A stretch of 64,000 nt of DNA, taken from the NCBI GenBank assembly GCA_002083825.1, contig DAZV01000026.1, forward strand, positions 363,119 to 427,118, in the 5' to 3' direction. This DNA comes from Candidatus Sericytochromatia bacterium S15B-MN24 CBMW_12 (GTDB lineage Bacteria; Cyanobacteriota; Sericytochromatia; S15B-MN24; UBA4093). Position numbers and translations under genes: made by a program. Each line of letters begins with the position of its first letter. Position 1 is the stretch's first letter. The notes under the pieces are model-generated. The model worked only from the letters and a program-made list of their open reading frames with translations. It had not been told where the DNA came from and searched no databases. Shown in pieces: positions 24,429 to 33,535 of this stretch.

Positions 24429-25129
24429 TGCCACATGGCCAGGGCGGTGGGCATGTTGATGGTGATCTGCTGATGGGCGATCGAGATGATTCCCTCGTCC
24501 TGCAGGCGATTCAGGGCCCGGGTGACGGTTTCCCGGCTGGAGCCGACCATGTTGGCGAGGTCCTGGTGAGTCATCTTGAGGTTGATCATCACCTTGCTGC
24601 CGATCTGGCGACCCTCGATCTTGGAGAGGTTGCAGAGGGTGCTGGCGACCCGCTCATGGACGTCCTTGAAGGCGAGATCCTCGACCTGCTGGTTGACCTG
24701 GCGGATGCGGCGGGTCAGGTCGCGCATGATCTGAAGCGCGATGGGCGGATGATCGAGGATGATGCGCTCGAAGTCGCGCTTGCTCACGGTGTAGACCGTG
24801 GCGGCATCATCGATCACCTCGGCGGTGGCCGAACGCGGGAGGTCGTCGAAGATCGCCATCTCCCCGAAGAAGTCGCCGCTCTTCATGATGGTGAGGGTCT
24901 TTTCGCGTCCGTCCTCGGTGATCTTGGAGATCTTCACGCGCCCCGTCTTGATGATGTAAAGCGTGTCCCCGCCGTCCCCCTCATGGAAGATGATGCCCTT
25001 CTTGGGATAGGACTTCTCGCCCGTGATACCGGCAATCCGCTGCAGGCTTTCCGTCGCCACGCCGCTGAATATCGAGACGCGCTGGAGGAATGCGAGCGTG
25101 TTGGCCGCCGGCGTGTCCTTCTGGGTCAA
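24425..25129 (-). CDS. Crp/Fnr-family transcriptional regulator
   Basis: The 234-aa product has a cyclic-nucleotide-binding fold (about 20-140, with PKKGIIFHEGDGGDTLYII and GDFFGEMAIFDDLPRSATAEV). A C-terminal Crp winged helix follows, with helix-turn-helix LANMVSSRETVTRALNRL-type residues near 185-205. The PRSATAEV segment resembles the cAMP-binding loop of Crp, whereas the cysteine set of Fnr is missing. It starts at a TTG behind GGAGGAG. Its promoter is well defined at 25208-25236. Confidence 0.9.
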   Translation of the reverse strand: MTQKDTPAANTLAFLQRVSIFSGVATESLQRIAGITGEKSYPKKGIIFHEGDGGDTLYIIKTGRVKISKITEDGREKTLTIMKSGDFFGEMAIFDDLPRSATAEVIDDAATVYTVSKRDFERIILDHPPIALQIMRDLTRRIRQVNQQVEDLAFKDVHERVASTLCNLSKIEGRQIGSKVMINLKMTHQDLANMVGSSRETVTRALNRLQDEGIISIAHQQITINMPTALAMWH

Positions 25130-25207
25130 AGAACTCCTCCTTGCCCTCTGCGGGCGTACACATGGATCAGTGTTTACATGATGTGATCGTGTCCATTGGT
25201 AGGTGGA

Positions 25208-25236
25208 ATTATAACAACCCGTCGCCCGAGGGACAA
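25208..25236 (-). promoter_or_regulatory. Sigma-70-type promoter of the Crp/Fnr gene
   Basis: On the minus strand, TTGTCC (rc of 25231-25236) and a perfect TATAAT (rc of 25208-25213) are exactly 17 bases apart. The start codon is 78 bases below the -10. In the leader, GTGTTTACATGATGTGATCGTG (plus strand 25166-25187) contains TGTGATCG, a possible Crp half-site, so autoregulation is conceivable. Confidence 0.7.
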
Positions 25237-25241
25237 CCAGT

Positions 25242-25266
25242 AAAGCCCGCCTGCTCGGCGGGTTTA
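25242..25266 (-). terminator. Terminator after wecB
   Basis: CCCGCC and GGCGGG pair around a TGCTC loop, extended by A/T pairs, with CTTTAC after it on the minus strand. It lies about 70 bases past the wecB stop and directly abuts the crp promoter, insulating the regulator gene. Confidence 0.7.
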
Positions 25267-25337
25267 CGAAACGTAATCTCGTTTATGGGGTTATGTGACG
25301 CGAAACATCGCGAGATGAAGGCTTGTTTGCCGGATCC

Positions 25338-26480
25338 TCAGCGGGATGCGGGCGATGGCTCCGGCTCGAACTGGTCCATGGGCTTGTCGCCGCGCAGGCC
25401 GAGGAAGTAGCGGATGGCCTCGACGTGCCGCTTGGCGGCTTGTCCGTCCCCGTAAGGGTTCACCGCATTGGCCATCCGACCGTAGGCCTCCGCATCATCC
25501 AGCAGTTCCTGCGCATGGCGGAAGATGTCCTCTCGCTTGACCCCGACCAGCCGAACGGTGCCCGCCGATACGGCCTCGGGACGCTCGGTGGTCGTCCGCA
25601 TGACCAGCACCGGCTTGCCCAGGCTCGGCCCTTCTTCCTGCACGCCGCCCGAATCGGTGAGGATCAGCGTCGCTTCCTTCATCGCCTTGACGAACGGAGC
25701 GTAGTCCAAGGGGGCTATCAGCGACACGCGGTCGAGGTCGCCGAGGATCTCCCGCGCAGTGTTCTGGACCAGGGGATTCAGGTGGACCGGGAAGACGGCC
25801 CGGACGTCCGGATTGCGTTCGACGAGATCCCGCACGGCCAGGCAGATGTCGCGCAGGGGTTCTCCCCAGTTCTCGCGCCGGTGGGCGGTGACGAGAATCG
25901 TCCGGCCCCCCTGGGGCTCGGGGGTGATCTTGGCGGCTGTCTCCAGCAGGGCGTCGATGACCGTGTTGCCCGTGAGGAAGATTCCCTCGCTCACGCCGTC
26001 TTCTTTCAGGTTCGCCACCGACATCGGGGTGGGGGCGAAGTGCAGGGAGGAAAGCTGGGTGGTGAGACGGCGGTTCATTTCCTCGGGGAAGGGATTGTAC
26101 ATGTCGTCGGTGCGCAGGCCGGCTTCGACGTGGCCCACCGGAATCTGCTGATAGAAGGCCGCGAGGCTCGCGGAGAAGGTGGTGGAGGTGTCGCCGTGCA
26201 CCAGCACGAGCGCGGGCTTCTCGGCTTGCAGCACCGGAGTGAGCTGAGTGAGAACCCGGCTGGTGAGCTCGGCAAGGGTCTGGCCGGGCTGCATGAGGTC
26301 GAGATCGTGCTCCGGCACGATGCCGAAAAGGTCGAGCACCTGGTCCAGCATCTGGCGGTGCTGGGCGGTCACGCAGACCTTGACGGTCAGATCCGGGGCC
26401 TGTTGCAGCGCTTTGACGACGGGCGCCATCTTGACCGCTTCGGGGCGGGTGCCGAAGACGCAGAGCACGAGGGGTTTCAC
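25338..26480 (-). CDS. wecB: UDP-N-acetylglucosamine 2-epimerase
   Basis: This non-hydrolysing epimerase makes UDP-ManNAc for surface glycans. The 380-aa product has the N-terminal FGTRPEAVKMAPV, HGDTSTTFSASLAAF, GHVEAGLRT and NPFPEEMNRR motifs and the C-terminal DSGGVQEEGPSLGKPVLVMR segment that binds UDP. It starts with GTG behind AGGAG, 13 bases after the wecA-like gene, and shares its transcript. With the WecA-like enzyme it points to polyprenyl-linked surface polysaccharide synthesis. Confidence 0.95.
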   Translation of the reverse strand: MKPLVLCVFGTRPEAVKMAPVVKALQQAPDLTVKVCVTAQHRQMLDQVLDLFGIVPEHDLDLMQPGQTLAELTSRVLTQLTPVLQAEKPALVLVHGDTSTTFSASLAAFYQQIPVGHVEAGLRTDDMYNPFPEEMNRRLTTQLSSLHFAPTPMSVANLKEDGVSEGIFLTGNTVIDALLETAAKITPEPQGGRTILVTAHRRENWGEPLRDICLAVRDLVERNPDVRAVFPVHLNPLVQNTAREILGDLDRVSLIAPLDYAPFVKAMKEATLILTDSGGVQEEGPSLGKPVLVMRTTTERPEAVSAGTVRLVGVKREDIFRHAQELLDDAEAYGRMANAVNPYGDGQAAKRHVEAIRYFLGLRGDKPMDQFEPEPSPASR

Positions 26481-26493
26481 GTGATACTCCTAG

Positions 26494-27561
26494 TTAACTT
26501 TCAGGGGGGCGCGCGGCGAGCCGGGTGCGCATGACGGTCCAGCCGCCCCAGGCGATGAAGAGGCAGGCGACGATGATCATGGTGGGGCCGCCACCGATGC
26601 CGAGCAGGGTGAGGGCGGCGCCGCCTAGGAGCAGGCTGATGCCGTAGATCACCACGACTGCCTTACGCTGAGAGAGACCGGCGTTGAGCAGGCGGTGATG
26701 CAGGTGGCCGCGGTCGGGCGAGAAGATGGGCTGGCGGTTCCATGCACGCCTCAGGATGGCGAAGGCGGTATCCAGGATGGGCACGCCCAGGATGAGCAGG
26801 GGCAGGGCGAGGGCGACGGTGGCGATCAGCTTGAGCACGCCCATGACCGAGATGGCCGCGAGGGTGAAGCCCAGAAAGAGGCTTCCCGAGTCTCCCATGA
26901 AGATCTTGGCGGGGTTGAAGTTGTAGCGAAGGAAACCGATGATGCCGCCGGACAAAGCCAGCGTGAGGAGGGCGGCCACCGGCTGATTGGTTTGGAGGGC
27001 GATGAGGGTCATGGTGCCCGCGGCTATCAGGCTCACGCCGCCGGCCAGGCCGTCGAGTCCATCGATCAGGTTGATGGTGTTGGTGATCCCCACCAGCCAG
27101 AACACGGTGAGGCCCACCGATAGTGCGGTGGGAAGCACCCAGATGCCGTTCGAAAGAGGGTTGGACAGGAACTCGATGCGGATTCCCAGCCAGAATGCGA
27201 GGCAGGCGGCGCCGATCTGGAGGGCGAGCTTGAGCTTGGCGGGTAGGGGCTTCAGGTCGTCGGCCACCCCGATGAGGAACATGACGGAGGCCCCCGCCAG
27301 CACCCCGCCCAGAGGGCCGTCGAGCACGAACAGGGGGCCGGGAACCAGGAATTCGAGTGCTGCCAGGGAGACGAGGAAGCCCGCGAAGATGGCGATTCCG
27401 CCCAGGCGGGCGATGGGTTCCTTGTGGACCTTGCGGGCGTCGGGCTTGTCGACGTTTCCGATCCGGTGAGCGAAGCGCACCACCCAGGGGATGAGGATAT
27501 CCGCGGTCAACCAGGAGCTCATCATGGCGACGGCCATGATGAGCGGCCAGAACTCGGGCAC
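26494..27561 (-). CDS. wecA: Polyprenyl-phosphate GlcNAc-1-phosphate transferase, WecA/TagO type
   Basis: This polytopic membrane enzyme of the MraY/WecA/TagO family moves a sugar-1-phosphate onto undecaprenyl phosphate to start glycan assembly. The 355-aa protein has about ten membrane spans and the motifs KPDARKVHKEPIARLGG, VADDLKPL (catalytic DD), NLIDGLDGLAGG and FMGDSGSLFLGF. It ends with the loop DRGHLHHRLL, whose histidines mark WecA/TagO against MraY. The GTG start lies three bases after the glyA stop. Confidence 0.92.
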   Translation of the reverse strand: MPEFWPLIMAVAMMSSWLTADILIPWVVRFAHRIGNVDKPDARKVHKEPIARLGGIAIFAGFLVSLAALEFLVPGPLFVLDGPLGGVLAGASVMFLIGVADDLKPLPAKLKLALQIGAACLAFWLGIRIEFLSNPLSNGIWVLPTALSVGLTVFWLVGITNTINLIDGLDGLAGGVSLIAAGTMTLIALQTNQPVAALLTLALSGGIIGFLRYNFNPAKIFMGDSGSLFLGFTLAAISVMGVLKLIATVALALPLLILGVPILDTAFAILRRAWNRQPIFSPDRGHLHHRLLNAGLSQRKAVVVIYGISLLLGGAALTLLGIGGGPTMIIVACLFIAWGGWTVMRTRLAARPPES

Positions 27562-27564
27562 GTC

Positions 27565-28845
27565 TTAGCCTTTCGTGGAGACCGGAATGCCGGCAGCGGC
27601 ATCCGAGTAGAGCGGGAAGGCCTGGCAGAGCTGAGCGACGGTGCGCTCGACCTGGGTGCGGACGACCGGGGACTGGGGATCGCGAAGGATGCCGGCGATC
27701 GCCTCGCCAATCTTCCTCATCTCGGGCTCCTTCATGCCGCGGGTGGTCATGGCCGGAGTGCCGATGCGCACGCCGCTGGTGACGAAGGGGCTCGCGGGAT
27801 CGTTGGGGATGGTGTTCTTGTTGACGGTGATTCCCAACTCGTCCAGCAGAGCGCTCGCTTCCTTGCCGGTGAGGTTCACCGCCCGCACGTCCACCATCAT
27901 GAGGTGGTTGTCGGTGCCGCCCGAGACGATTCGCAGCCCTTCGCGGGAAAGGACGTCGGCGAGCGCCTTGGCGTTGGCGATCACCTGCTTCTGGTAATCG
28001 ACGAAGGACGGATCGAGGGCTTCCTTGAGGGCGACGGCCTTGGCCGCGATGACGTGCATGAGCGGGCCGCCCTGGGAGCCCGGGAAGACCGCCTTGTCGA
28101 CGGCCTTGGCCCATTCCGAGGTGCAGAGGATCATGCCGCCGCGGGGACCGCGAAGCGTCTTGTGGGTGGTGGTGGTGACGAAGTGGGCATGCGGCACCGG
28201 CGAGGGGTGAAGTCCCGCCGCGACCAGGCCCGCGATGTGGGCCATGTCGACCATCAGGAGGGCGCCGACCTCGTCGGCGATCGCCCGGAAACGCGCGAAG
28301 TCCAGCTCCCGGCTGTACGCCGAGGCTCCCGCGATGATCAGCTTGGGCTTGTGCTGAACGGCGAGCTGATGAAGCTCCTCGTAGTCCAGCCGCTCGGACG
28401 TGGCATCCACGCCGTAGGGGATGATGTTGTAGTAGAGGCCCGAGAAGTTGACGGGCGAACCGTGCGTGAGGTGACCCCCATGGGACAGGTTCATCCCCAG
28501 CACGGTGTCTCCGGGCTTGAGTGCGGCCAGGAAGACCGCGGTGTTGGCGTTCGCCCCCGAATGAGGCTGAACGTTGGCGTGCTCGGCGCCGAAGAGCTTC
28601 TTGGCACGGTCGATGGCAAGCTGCTCGAGCCCGTCGACGACTTCGCAACCGCCGTAATAACGCTTTCCGGGGTAGCCTTCGGCATACTTGTTGGTGGGAA
28701 CGGTTCCCATCGCTTCCATGACGGCGCGGCTGGTGAAGTTCTCGGAGGCTATCAGTTCCAGGTGGTCGCGCTGACGAACGAGCTCGGCGTCGATCAGGTC
28801 GGCGATTTCGGGGTCGGCCATGCGCAGATGCGGGAATTCGTTCAC
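27565..28845 (-). CDS. glyA: Serine hydroxymethyltransferase
   Basis: GlyA converts serine and tetrahydrofolate to glycine and methylene-THF with PLP. The 426-aa product has the family N-terminus [38 protein letters not shown] and the PLP-lysine loop [14 protein letters not shown]. Length and motifs are complete. The start is a GTG behind GAGGAGAGG. It begins one base after the rpiB stop codon, and wecA follows three bases after its own stop. The rpiB-glyA pair also occurs in other bacteria. Confidence 0.97.
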   Translation of the reverse strand: MNEFPHLRMADPEIADLIDAELVRQRDHLELIASENFTSRAVMEAMGTVPTNKYAEGYPGKRYYGGCEVVDGLEQLAIDRAKKLFGAEHANVQPHSGANANTAVFLAALKPGDTVLGMNLSHGGHLTHGSPVNFSGLYYNIIPYGVDATSERLDYEELHQLAVQHKPKLIIAGASAYSRELDFARFRAIADEVGALLMVDMAHIAGLVAAGLHPSPVPHAHFVTTTTHKTLRGPRGGMILCTSEWAKAVDKAVFPGSQGGPLMHVIAAKAVALKEALDPSFVDYQKQVIANAKALADVLSREGLRIVSGGTDNHLMMVDVRAVNLTGKEASALLDELGITVNKNTIPNDPASPFVTSGVRIGTPAMTTRGMKEPEMRKIGEAIAGILRDPQSPVVRTQVERTVAQLCQAFPLYSDAAAGIPVSTKG

Positions 28846-28846
28846 G

Positions 28847-29305
28847 TTACCTCTCCTCGGGGGCGACGGCCAGCGAGCGCTGGTCGAGTTGGTCGATGCG
28901 GCGTTGATGGCGTCCCCCTTCGAACGGGGTGTCGAGAAAAATGCTCAGGATCGTGCGGGCCATCTCCTCGCCGATCAGGCGGGAGCCCATGCAGATGATG
29001 TTGGCGTCATTGTGCTCGCGCGCGAGACGGGCCGAAAGGGGCTAGTTGACCAGAGCGGCTCGGGCTCCCTCAACCCGGTTGGCGGCGATGCTCACGCCGA
29101 TCCCCGAGCCGCAAATCAACACGCCGCGCGAGGCTTCGCCTTGGGCCACCCGCGAGGCGACCTCGAAGCCGATGAGCGGGTAATCCACGGAGTCGGTGGA
29201 ATGGGCGCCGAGATCCAGGACCTCGTGGCCCAGCTCCTTCAGCCAACCCGTCAGGGCGGCCTTTAACGGGTAACCCGCGTGATCGGAGCCAACTGCGATG
29301 CGCAA
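28847..29305 (-). pseudogene. rpiB: Ribose-5-phosphate isomerase B interrupted by an in-frame TAG
   Basis: RpiB interconverts ribose-5-P and ribulose-5-P. A TTG start behind GAGG opens a frame of 152 codons that matches RpiB from end to end, but codon 88 is TAG (bases 29042-29044). Before it lie SDHAG and ICGSGIG with active-site Cys65; after it, still in the same frame, lie ARLAREHNDANIICMGSR with His98, and the normal C-terminus. Numbering equals that of E. coli RpiB. There is no frameshift or other damage, so the lesion is a single base change, a sequencing error, or a readthrough site. The truncated 87-aa product would lack His98. Confidence 0.85.
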
Positions 29306-29392
29306 GGAGAGCCTCTTTTCAAGACGTTTCAGAACCGGGTGACAATCCGTCCAGTATACCGCTCCGCCGCGAGACACGGTAGCCCGAACGGG

Positions 29393-30484
29393 TCATTCGC
29401 CGTCGGGCGGTCCTTCTGCCTCTTCGTCCTCGATCTCGAGCGGCTCCGCGAAATCCGCTTCCAGCTCGACGACCTCGTCCGCCACCGGGGAATCCGCTTC
29501 CAGCTCGACGACCTCGAGCGCTTCGGGAACCGGGTCCATTGTGACGCGACCCAAGCCGCCGCCGCGAAGGTCGTGGAGGAACGTCCGGGCCGCTCGCTCG
29601 ATATCGGGCTGGTCACCTTCCCGGATCAGACCCCGCAGGCGGGCGAACGCTTCGAGGGTGGCTTCTTGTCCGCCGAACTTGGCGAGCACGCCAGGCGAAA
29701 CCACTTTTAGCATGGGAATGGCGTAGCGGGCCACCTCGATGGGATCGTAGGCCTCGCTACTCACCGAGCCCGTCATGGCGAGCCTCAACGCGCCAATCGG
29801 ATCCTCGAGCTTGGGCGGGATGATTCCCGGCGTATCCATCAACTCGATGTTCTTCCCCAACCGAATCCAGCTAGGAACGCGGGTTACGCCGGGTTTGTCG
29901 CCGGCAACTGCCGCGCGCCGCTTGGCCAGGCGGTTGATGAGCGAACTCTTGCCCACGTTGGGCAGGCCCACCACCATGGCGCGGGCAGCCCGAGGGTTGC
30001 GGCCGCGGGCGCGCATCTTGGCATGGACGATCTCGGTTCGCTCGGCGATCGCCGCGTGTAGCGCCTCGAAGCCCTGACCCTTCTGGGCGTTCAGCGCCAC
30101 CGCCTTCATGCCCTGGGCCCTGAAGAAATCAAGCCACGCCTGCGTCTTGCCCGGCTCGGCCAGATCGGTCTTGGTGAGCACCAAGATCGACGGCTTCTGC
30201 GAGATGAGCTGGCGCGTCTCCTCGAAGCGACTGCTCAGCGGAATGCGCGCATCGACGAGTTCCAGCACGAAATCCACCAGCGTCAGCCGCTCCTTCAGCA
30301 CCCGCTGGGCCTTGGCGATATGGCCCGGGAACCACTGGATCAACGGGTACTCGCGCGGAGCCTTTGCGACCTTTTCGGTTTCGACGGGGGCCTCATGGCG
30401 AGGGTCCCCCCCGCGACCTTTCGGTTGGCGGGAGGACTTGGCAGCGGGGATCTGCTCCGGGGTCCGGGGGGGACGTTTGCGCAT
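29393..30484 (-). CDS. ylqF: Ribosome-biogenesis GTPase, RbgA/YlqF type
   Basis: This circularly permuted GTPase helps 50S subunit assembly. The 363-aa protein has the permuted G-motif order: TKTD first (LVLTKTDLAEPGK), then GLPNVGKSSLIN (P-loop), then DTPGI. PGHIAKA near residue 53 is the usual RbgA N-terminal signature. The C-terminal tail is unusual: two VVELEAD repeats and an Asp/Glu-rich end (about 325-363). The basic N-terminus (MRKRPPRTPEQ) is an extension. It starts three bases after the ATP-grasp gene stop. Confidence 0.9.
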   Translation of the reverse strand: MRKRPPRTPEQIPAAKSSRQPKGRGGDPRHEAPVETEKVAKAPREYPLIQWFPGHIAKAQRVLKERLTLVDFVLELVDARIPLSSRFEETRQLISQKPSILVLTKTDLAEPGKTQAWLDFFRAQGMKAVALNAQKGQGFEALHAAIAERTEIVHAKMRARGRNPRAARAMVVGLPNVGKSSLINRLAKRRAAVAGDKPGVTRVPSWIRLGKNIELMDTPGIIPPKLEDPIGALRLAMTGSVSSEAYDPIEVARYAIPMLKVVSPGVLAKFGGQEATLEAFARLRGLIREGDQPDIERAARTFLHDLRGGGLGRVTMDPVPEALEVVELEADSPVADEVVELEADFAEPLEIEDEEAEGPPDGE

Positions 30485-30487
30485 CCC

Positions 30488-31645
30488 TTACCGGAACTTC
30501 GCGAAGGCGGGATCGTACTGCGCTAGCAGTTCTTCGACGCGCTTCGGCTGGGAGGAGTGGACCATCAGGCCTGCGAGGCCCGGCTTCTTGGACTTCCAGA
30601 CGACTTCGGGAGCGTCGAATGGCGTGAGGTCGGAGTCGTGATGCTTCGAGACGGTGAAGATCACGCCCGCGTAGTCCTTCTTGGTGGCCTTGGGCAGGGT
30701 GTACTTGCCGCCCAGTTCGAGCTTGGCCCATTCGTGCCAGAGGCAGATGCCCGTGGCCTGGTTGATGACGTCGGGGATCTTGGAGGCTCCCACGCGCGCA
30801 GCGGCTTCGAGGAAGTAGATCACGTCGTCGTCCTTGCCATGGATGTACTCGACATGGGTCACGCCGTTCTGGATGCCGAGAACGGGGAGCAGCTTCTCGT
30901 TGAGTTCGAGCAGGCGCTTGTGCATCTTGCTCTTGCGGTCGAGCATCATGCTGATGTAGCTGCCGCCCTTCTGGATGTCGAAGATGGGCACGCCGTAACG
31001 GTTAGGCACCGCGAAGACCACCTTGCCGTCCGAAACGATCGAGTCGACGTGATAGACGTCGCCGGCCGTGTACTTCTCGACGAGGTAATGCGAGACCTTG
31101 GCGCCTAGCTTATCGAGAGCGGGCCACATGGCCTCGCGGGTCTCGACCTTGGAGACGCCGATGGCGGCGACGCCGTCCCGGACTTTGAGCATGTAGGGGG
31201 GGGCGACTTCCTGCATGAAGCCGAAGACCTGGCCGCGGTGGATCGCGTGGGTGAAGGGGGGCACGGGGATGCCGCCTTCCTTGGCCCGCATGCGCATCGC
31301 GAGCTTGTCGCGGAAGTAGCGGGCTTCGGATTCCTTCATGCCGGGCAGGCGCAGGTGATCGCGCAGCATGGCGCCGTTCTCGACATCCTGGTCGGCGAGG
31401 GCCACCACGCGGTCGATGATCTCCTCGTCCTGGGTGATGAGCTTGTCGACGGCCTCCCGGATGGCCTTGGGGTCGAGGATGTTCTTGATGGTGACGATCC
31501 GGTCGACCTCCTTGGGCCACTCTTCGTCACGGCAGCTATCGGCAGTCAGCAGGATGACGCGAGCGCCCATCTGCTTGGCATAGATCATGAAAGGGCGGCC
31601 CACCTTGACGCAGGCGAGGCAGAGAATGGTCTTTTGACGTTCCAC
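30488..31645 (-). CDS. ATP-grasp domain protein
   Basis: The 385-aa product has an N-terminal pre-ATP-grasp fold (ILCLACVKVGRPF) and an ATP-grasp core. PYMLKVRDGVAAIGVSKV binds ATP, and YFLEAAARVGASKIPDVI holds the metal-binding acidic and Asn-type residues. It resembles carbamoyl-phosphate-synthase-like or D-Ala-D-Ala-ligase-like enzymes that join a carboxylate to an amine, but the substrate is unknown. The start is a GTG behind GGAGA. It heads the run with ylqF; its leader sequence was copied by the duplication at 32641. It is a different protein from the ATP-grasp at 43117. Confidence 0.8.
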   Translation of the reverse strand: MERQKTILCLACVKVGRPFMIYAKQMGARVILLTADSCRDEEWPKEVDRIVTIKNILDPKAIREAVDKLITQDEEIIDRVVALADQDVENGAMLRDHLRLPGMKESEARYFRDKLAMRMRAKEGGIPVPPFTHAIHRGQVFGFMQEVAPPYMLKVRDGVAAIGVSKVETREAMWPALDKLGAKVSHYLVEKYTAGDVYHVDSIVSDGKVVFAVPNRYGVPIFDIQKGGSYISMMLDRKSKMHKRLLELNEKLLPVLGIQNGVTHVEYIHGKDDDVIYFLEAAARVGASKIPDVINQATGICLWHEWAKLELGGKYTLPKATKKDYAGVIFTVSKHHDSDLTPFDAPEVVWKSKKPGLAGLMVHSSQPKRVEELLAQYDPAFAKFR

Positions 31646-31700
31646 GGGTGGTCTCCATGAGGTAGGGGCGGCACATGTTCAGTTTAGCACTAAGAAAACC

Positions 31701-32531
31701 TTAGCGCTGTCTTGTTCTCTGGGGAGCGCGCAGGTAATCGCTGTCCGATCCGGCAATGCCTGCGAGAATATAGAAGATCCCGATGCAGAGCCAGACCAGG
31801 GTGAACATCAGGCCGAAGGAGCCGTACCACTCCATGTACTTGGGGGCGCCGGCGGCGGCGCCCTCCTTGACGGAGTTGAAGTCGAGGACCAGGCAGAACG
31901 CGGCGATGGCCGCCACGGTGAGGCTCAGGCCGATCCCGAGCATGCCCCCCTCGTGGATGAAGGGATATGGCCAGCCGAAGGAGCCCATCACCATGGTCGC
32001 GAGGTAGACCACGATGATTCCCCCGAGGGCGGCCGCGATGCCCGTCAGCATGCCATCGGTCACCTTTCTGGGGCCTGGCCGGTAAACCAGAAGCAGGCTG
32101 AAGAGTACGCCATACGTCAGACCCGCCGCCTGGATGAAGATTCCGGGGTGGGCGAACACGCTCGATACCCCCCCCAGAAAGAAGCCCTTGAGAACCGCGA
32201 AGATTGGAGCAGTCACGTGGGACGACTCCTTATTGAAGATCGTGACGAGTGCGACCTGCATGCCGCCGATGAAGCCTACGACCGAGAGGATGAGAACCAG
32301 GACGTTGTTTTCCTGGGTGCGCGCCACGTTCCAGGCGAAGATGGCCGCTGCGACGAGCAAGAGCAGCATGATGAGCGTCTTGTTCATGGTGCCCGAAAGG
32401 GTCATCGGGCCGGCGGCGCCGAAAGGTCGAGAGTCAGGTTCGCCCGTGGCGGGGTTCGTGGACGGCAGGCCCGCCCAGGAAAAGCCCTGGAAGGTCGATT
32501 TTGAAAGCGCAGGATTGCCGACGAAACGCAT
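31701..32531 (-). CDS. Bax inhibitor-1 (YccA-like) membrane protein, copy A
   Basis: The 276-aa product has a Ser/Pro-rich cytoplasmic N-terminus (about 1-48) and seven hydrophobic segments. The family C-terminal signature appears as YMEWYGSFGLMFTLVWL. BI-1/YccA proteins are thought to be membrane channels or protease modulators. It is about two-thirds identical by eye to copy B and differs at the C-terminus (ends RAPQRTRQR). AGGAGG precedes the ATG. Confidence 0.88.
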   Translation of the reverse strand: MRFVGNPALSKSTFQGFSWAGLPSTNPATGEPDSRPFGAAGPMTLSGTMNKTLIMLLLLVAAAIFAWNVARTQENNVLVLILSVVGFIGGMQVALVTIFNKESSHVTAPIFAVLKGFFLGGVSSVFAHPGIFIQAAGLTYGVLFSLLLVYRPGPRKVTDGMLTGIAAALGGIIVVYLATMVMGSFGWPYPFIHEGGMLGIGLSLTVAAIAAFCLVLDFNSVKEGAAAGAPKYMEWYGSFGLMFTLVWLCIGIFYILAGIAGSDSDYLRAPQRTRQR

Positions 32532-32535
32532 GGGT

Positions 32536-32638
32536 GCCTCCTGAGTTAATCGACGCGGGTGAAGGACCAGGATACCGGTCGGCCGCTCCAGATCCCCCTC
32601 GGGGTTTCGCGCGATTGGCGTCCCCTCGAAGGCATCGA
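32536..32638 (-). pseudogene. Remnant of the Nudix gene between the two BI-1 copies
   Basis: Bases 32536-32586 match the 3' end of the intact Nudix gene (33535-33575, including the coding for the SYTRVD C-terminus). Bases 32587-32638 match an internal part (33700-33751, coding GTPIARNPEGELE). The ~120 bases that separate these parts in the intact gene are missing. This is a deletion scar left by the tandem duplication and is not expected to be translated. Confidence 0.8.
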
Positions 32639-32726
32639 CCGGTCTCCATGAGGTAGGGGCGGCGCATGTTCAGTTTAGCACTCAGAAAACCTTAGCGCCG
32701 TCTTGTTCTCTGGGGAGCGAGCAGGC

Positions 32727-33521
32727 TCAGTCACGGCGCTGCAACTTGGTGAGTAGGTTGAGGATCTCGATGTAGAGCCAGACCAAGGTGACCATCAGGC
32801 CGAAGGAGCCGTACCATTCCATGTACTTGGGGGCGCCAGCGGCGGCTCCTTGCTCGATGAAGTCGAAGTCGAGGACCAGGTTGAGCGCGGCGATAGCCAC
32901 TACGAAAAGGCTGAAGCCGATCCCGAACATGCCCCCCTCGTGGATGAAGGGAATTCGCGTCCCGAAGAAGCCCATCACCATGTTCGCGAGGTAGACCACG
33001 AAGATTCCCCCGGTGGCGGCCACCAAACCCATCCGGAAGTTATCGGTCACCTTGATGAGGCCTGAACGGAAGACCAGAAGCAGGCTGAGGAGCACGCCAA
33101 ACGTCAGGCCCACCGCCTGGATGACGATTCCGGGGTAGGCGGCGTCTAACATGCTCGACAGCCCCCCCAGGGCGAGCCCCTCGAGGACCGCGTAGATCGG
33201 AGCGGTCACGGGGGACCATTCCTTCTTGAAGATCGTGACGAGCGCGACCACGAAACCTCCGATGAAGCCACCGATCATGAGGATGGGAACCAGCGCGTTG
33301 TTTTCCTGGATGAGCGCCTGATTCCAGGTGAAGAAGGCCGCGGCGACGAGTAGGAGCAGCATGATGAGCGTCTTGTTCACGGTGCCCGAAAGGGTCATCA
33401 CGCCGTCGGCGCCGAAAGGTCGAATGGTCGGTCCTCCCATGGCGGGACTCGTGGACTGCCGACCGGCCTTGGATAGGCCCTGAAAGGTCGAATTTGAAAG
33501 CGCGGGATTTCCGGAACGCAT
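32727..33521 (-). CDS. Bax inhibitor-1 (YccA-like) membrane protein, copy B
   Basis: The 264-aa paralog of the preceding gene starts MRSGNPALSNSTFQG at the ATG behind AGGAGG. It has the same seven-segment topology and the GAPKYMEWYGSFGLM signature. It ends earlier (LLTKLQRRD) because its 3' end diverges from copy A. It begins 14 bases after the Nudix stop, so the two form an operon; copy A has lost that partner. Copy B is probably the ancestral locus. Confidence 0.88.
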   Translation of the reverse strand: MRSGNPALSNSTFQGLSKAGRQSTSPAMGGPTIRPFGADGVMTLSGTVNKTLIMLLLLVAAAFFTWNQALIQENNALVPILMIGGFIGGFVVALVTIFKKEWSPVTAPIYAVLEGLALGGLSSMLDAAYPGIVIQAVGLTFGVLLSLLLVFRSGLIKVTDNFRMGLVAATGGIFVVYLANMVMGFFGTRIPFIHEGGMFGIGFSLFVVAIAALNLVLDFDFIEQGAAAGAPKYMEWYGSFGLMVTLVWLYIEILNLLTKLQRRD

Positions 33522-33535
33522 GGGTACCTCCTGAG

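Noticed and set aside
29042-29044. Genome-wide recoding of TAG to explain rpiB
   Set aside because: TAG ends several normal genes here (sdhB, the crp-like gene, the phospholipase-D-like gene, both genes at CTAG pairs), so TAG is a working stop. A local cause is likelier.
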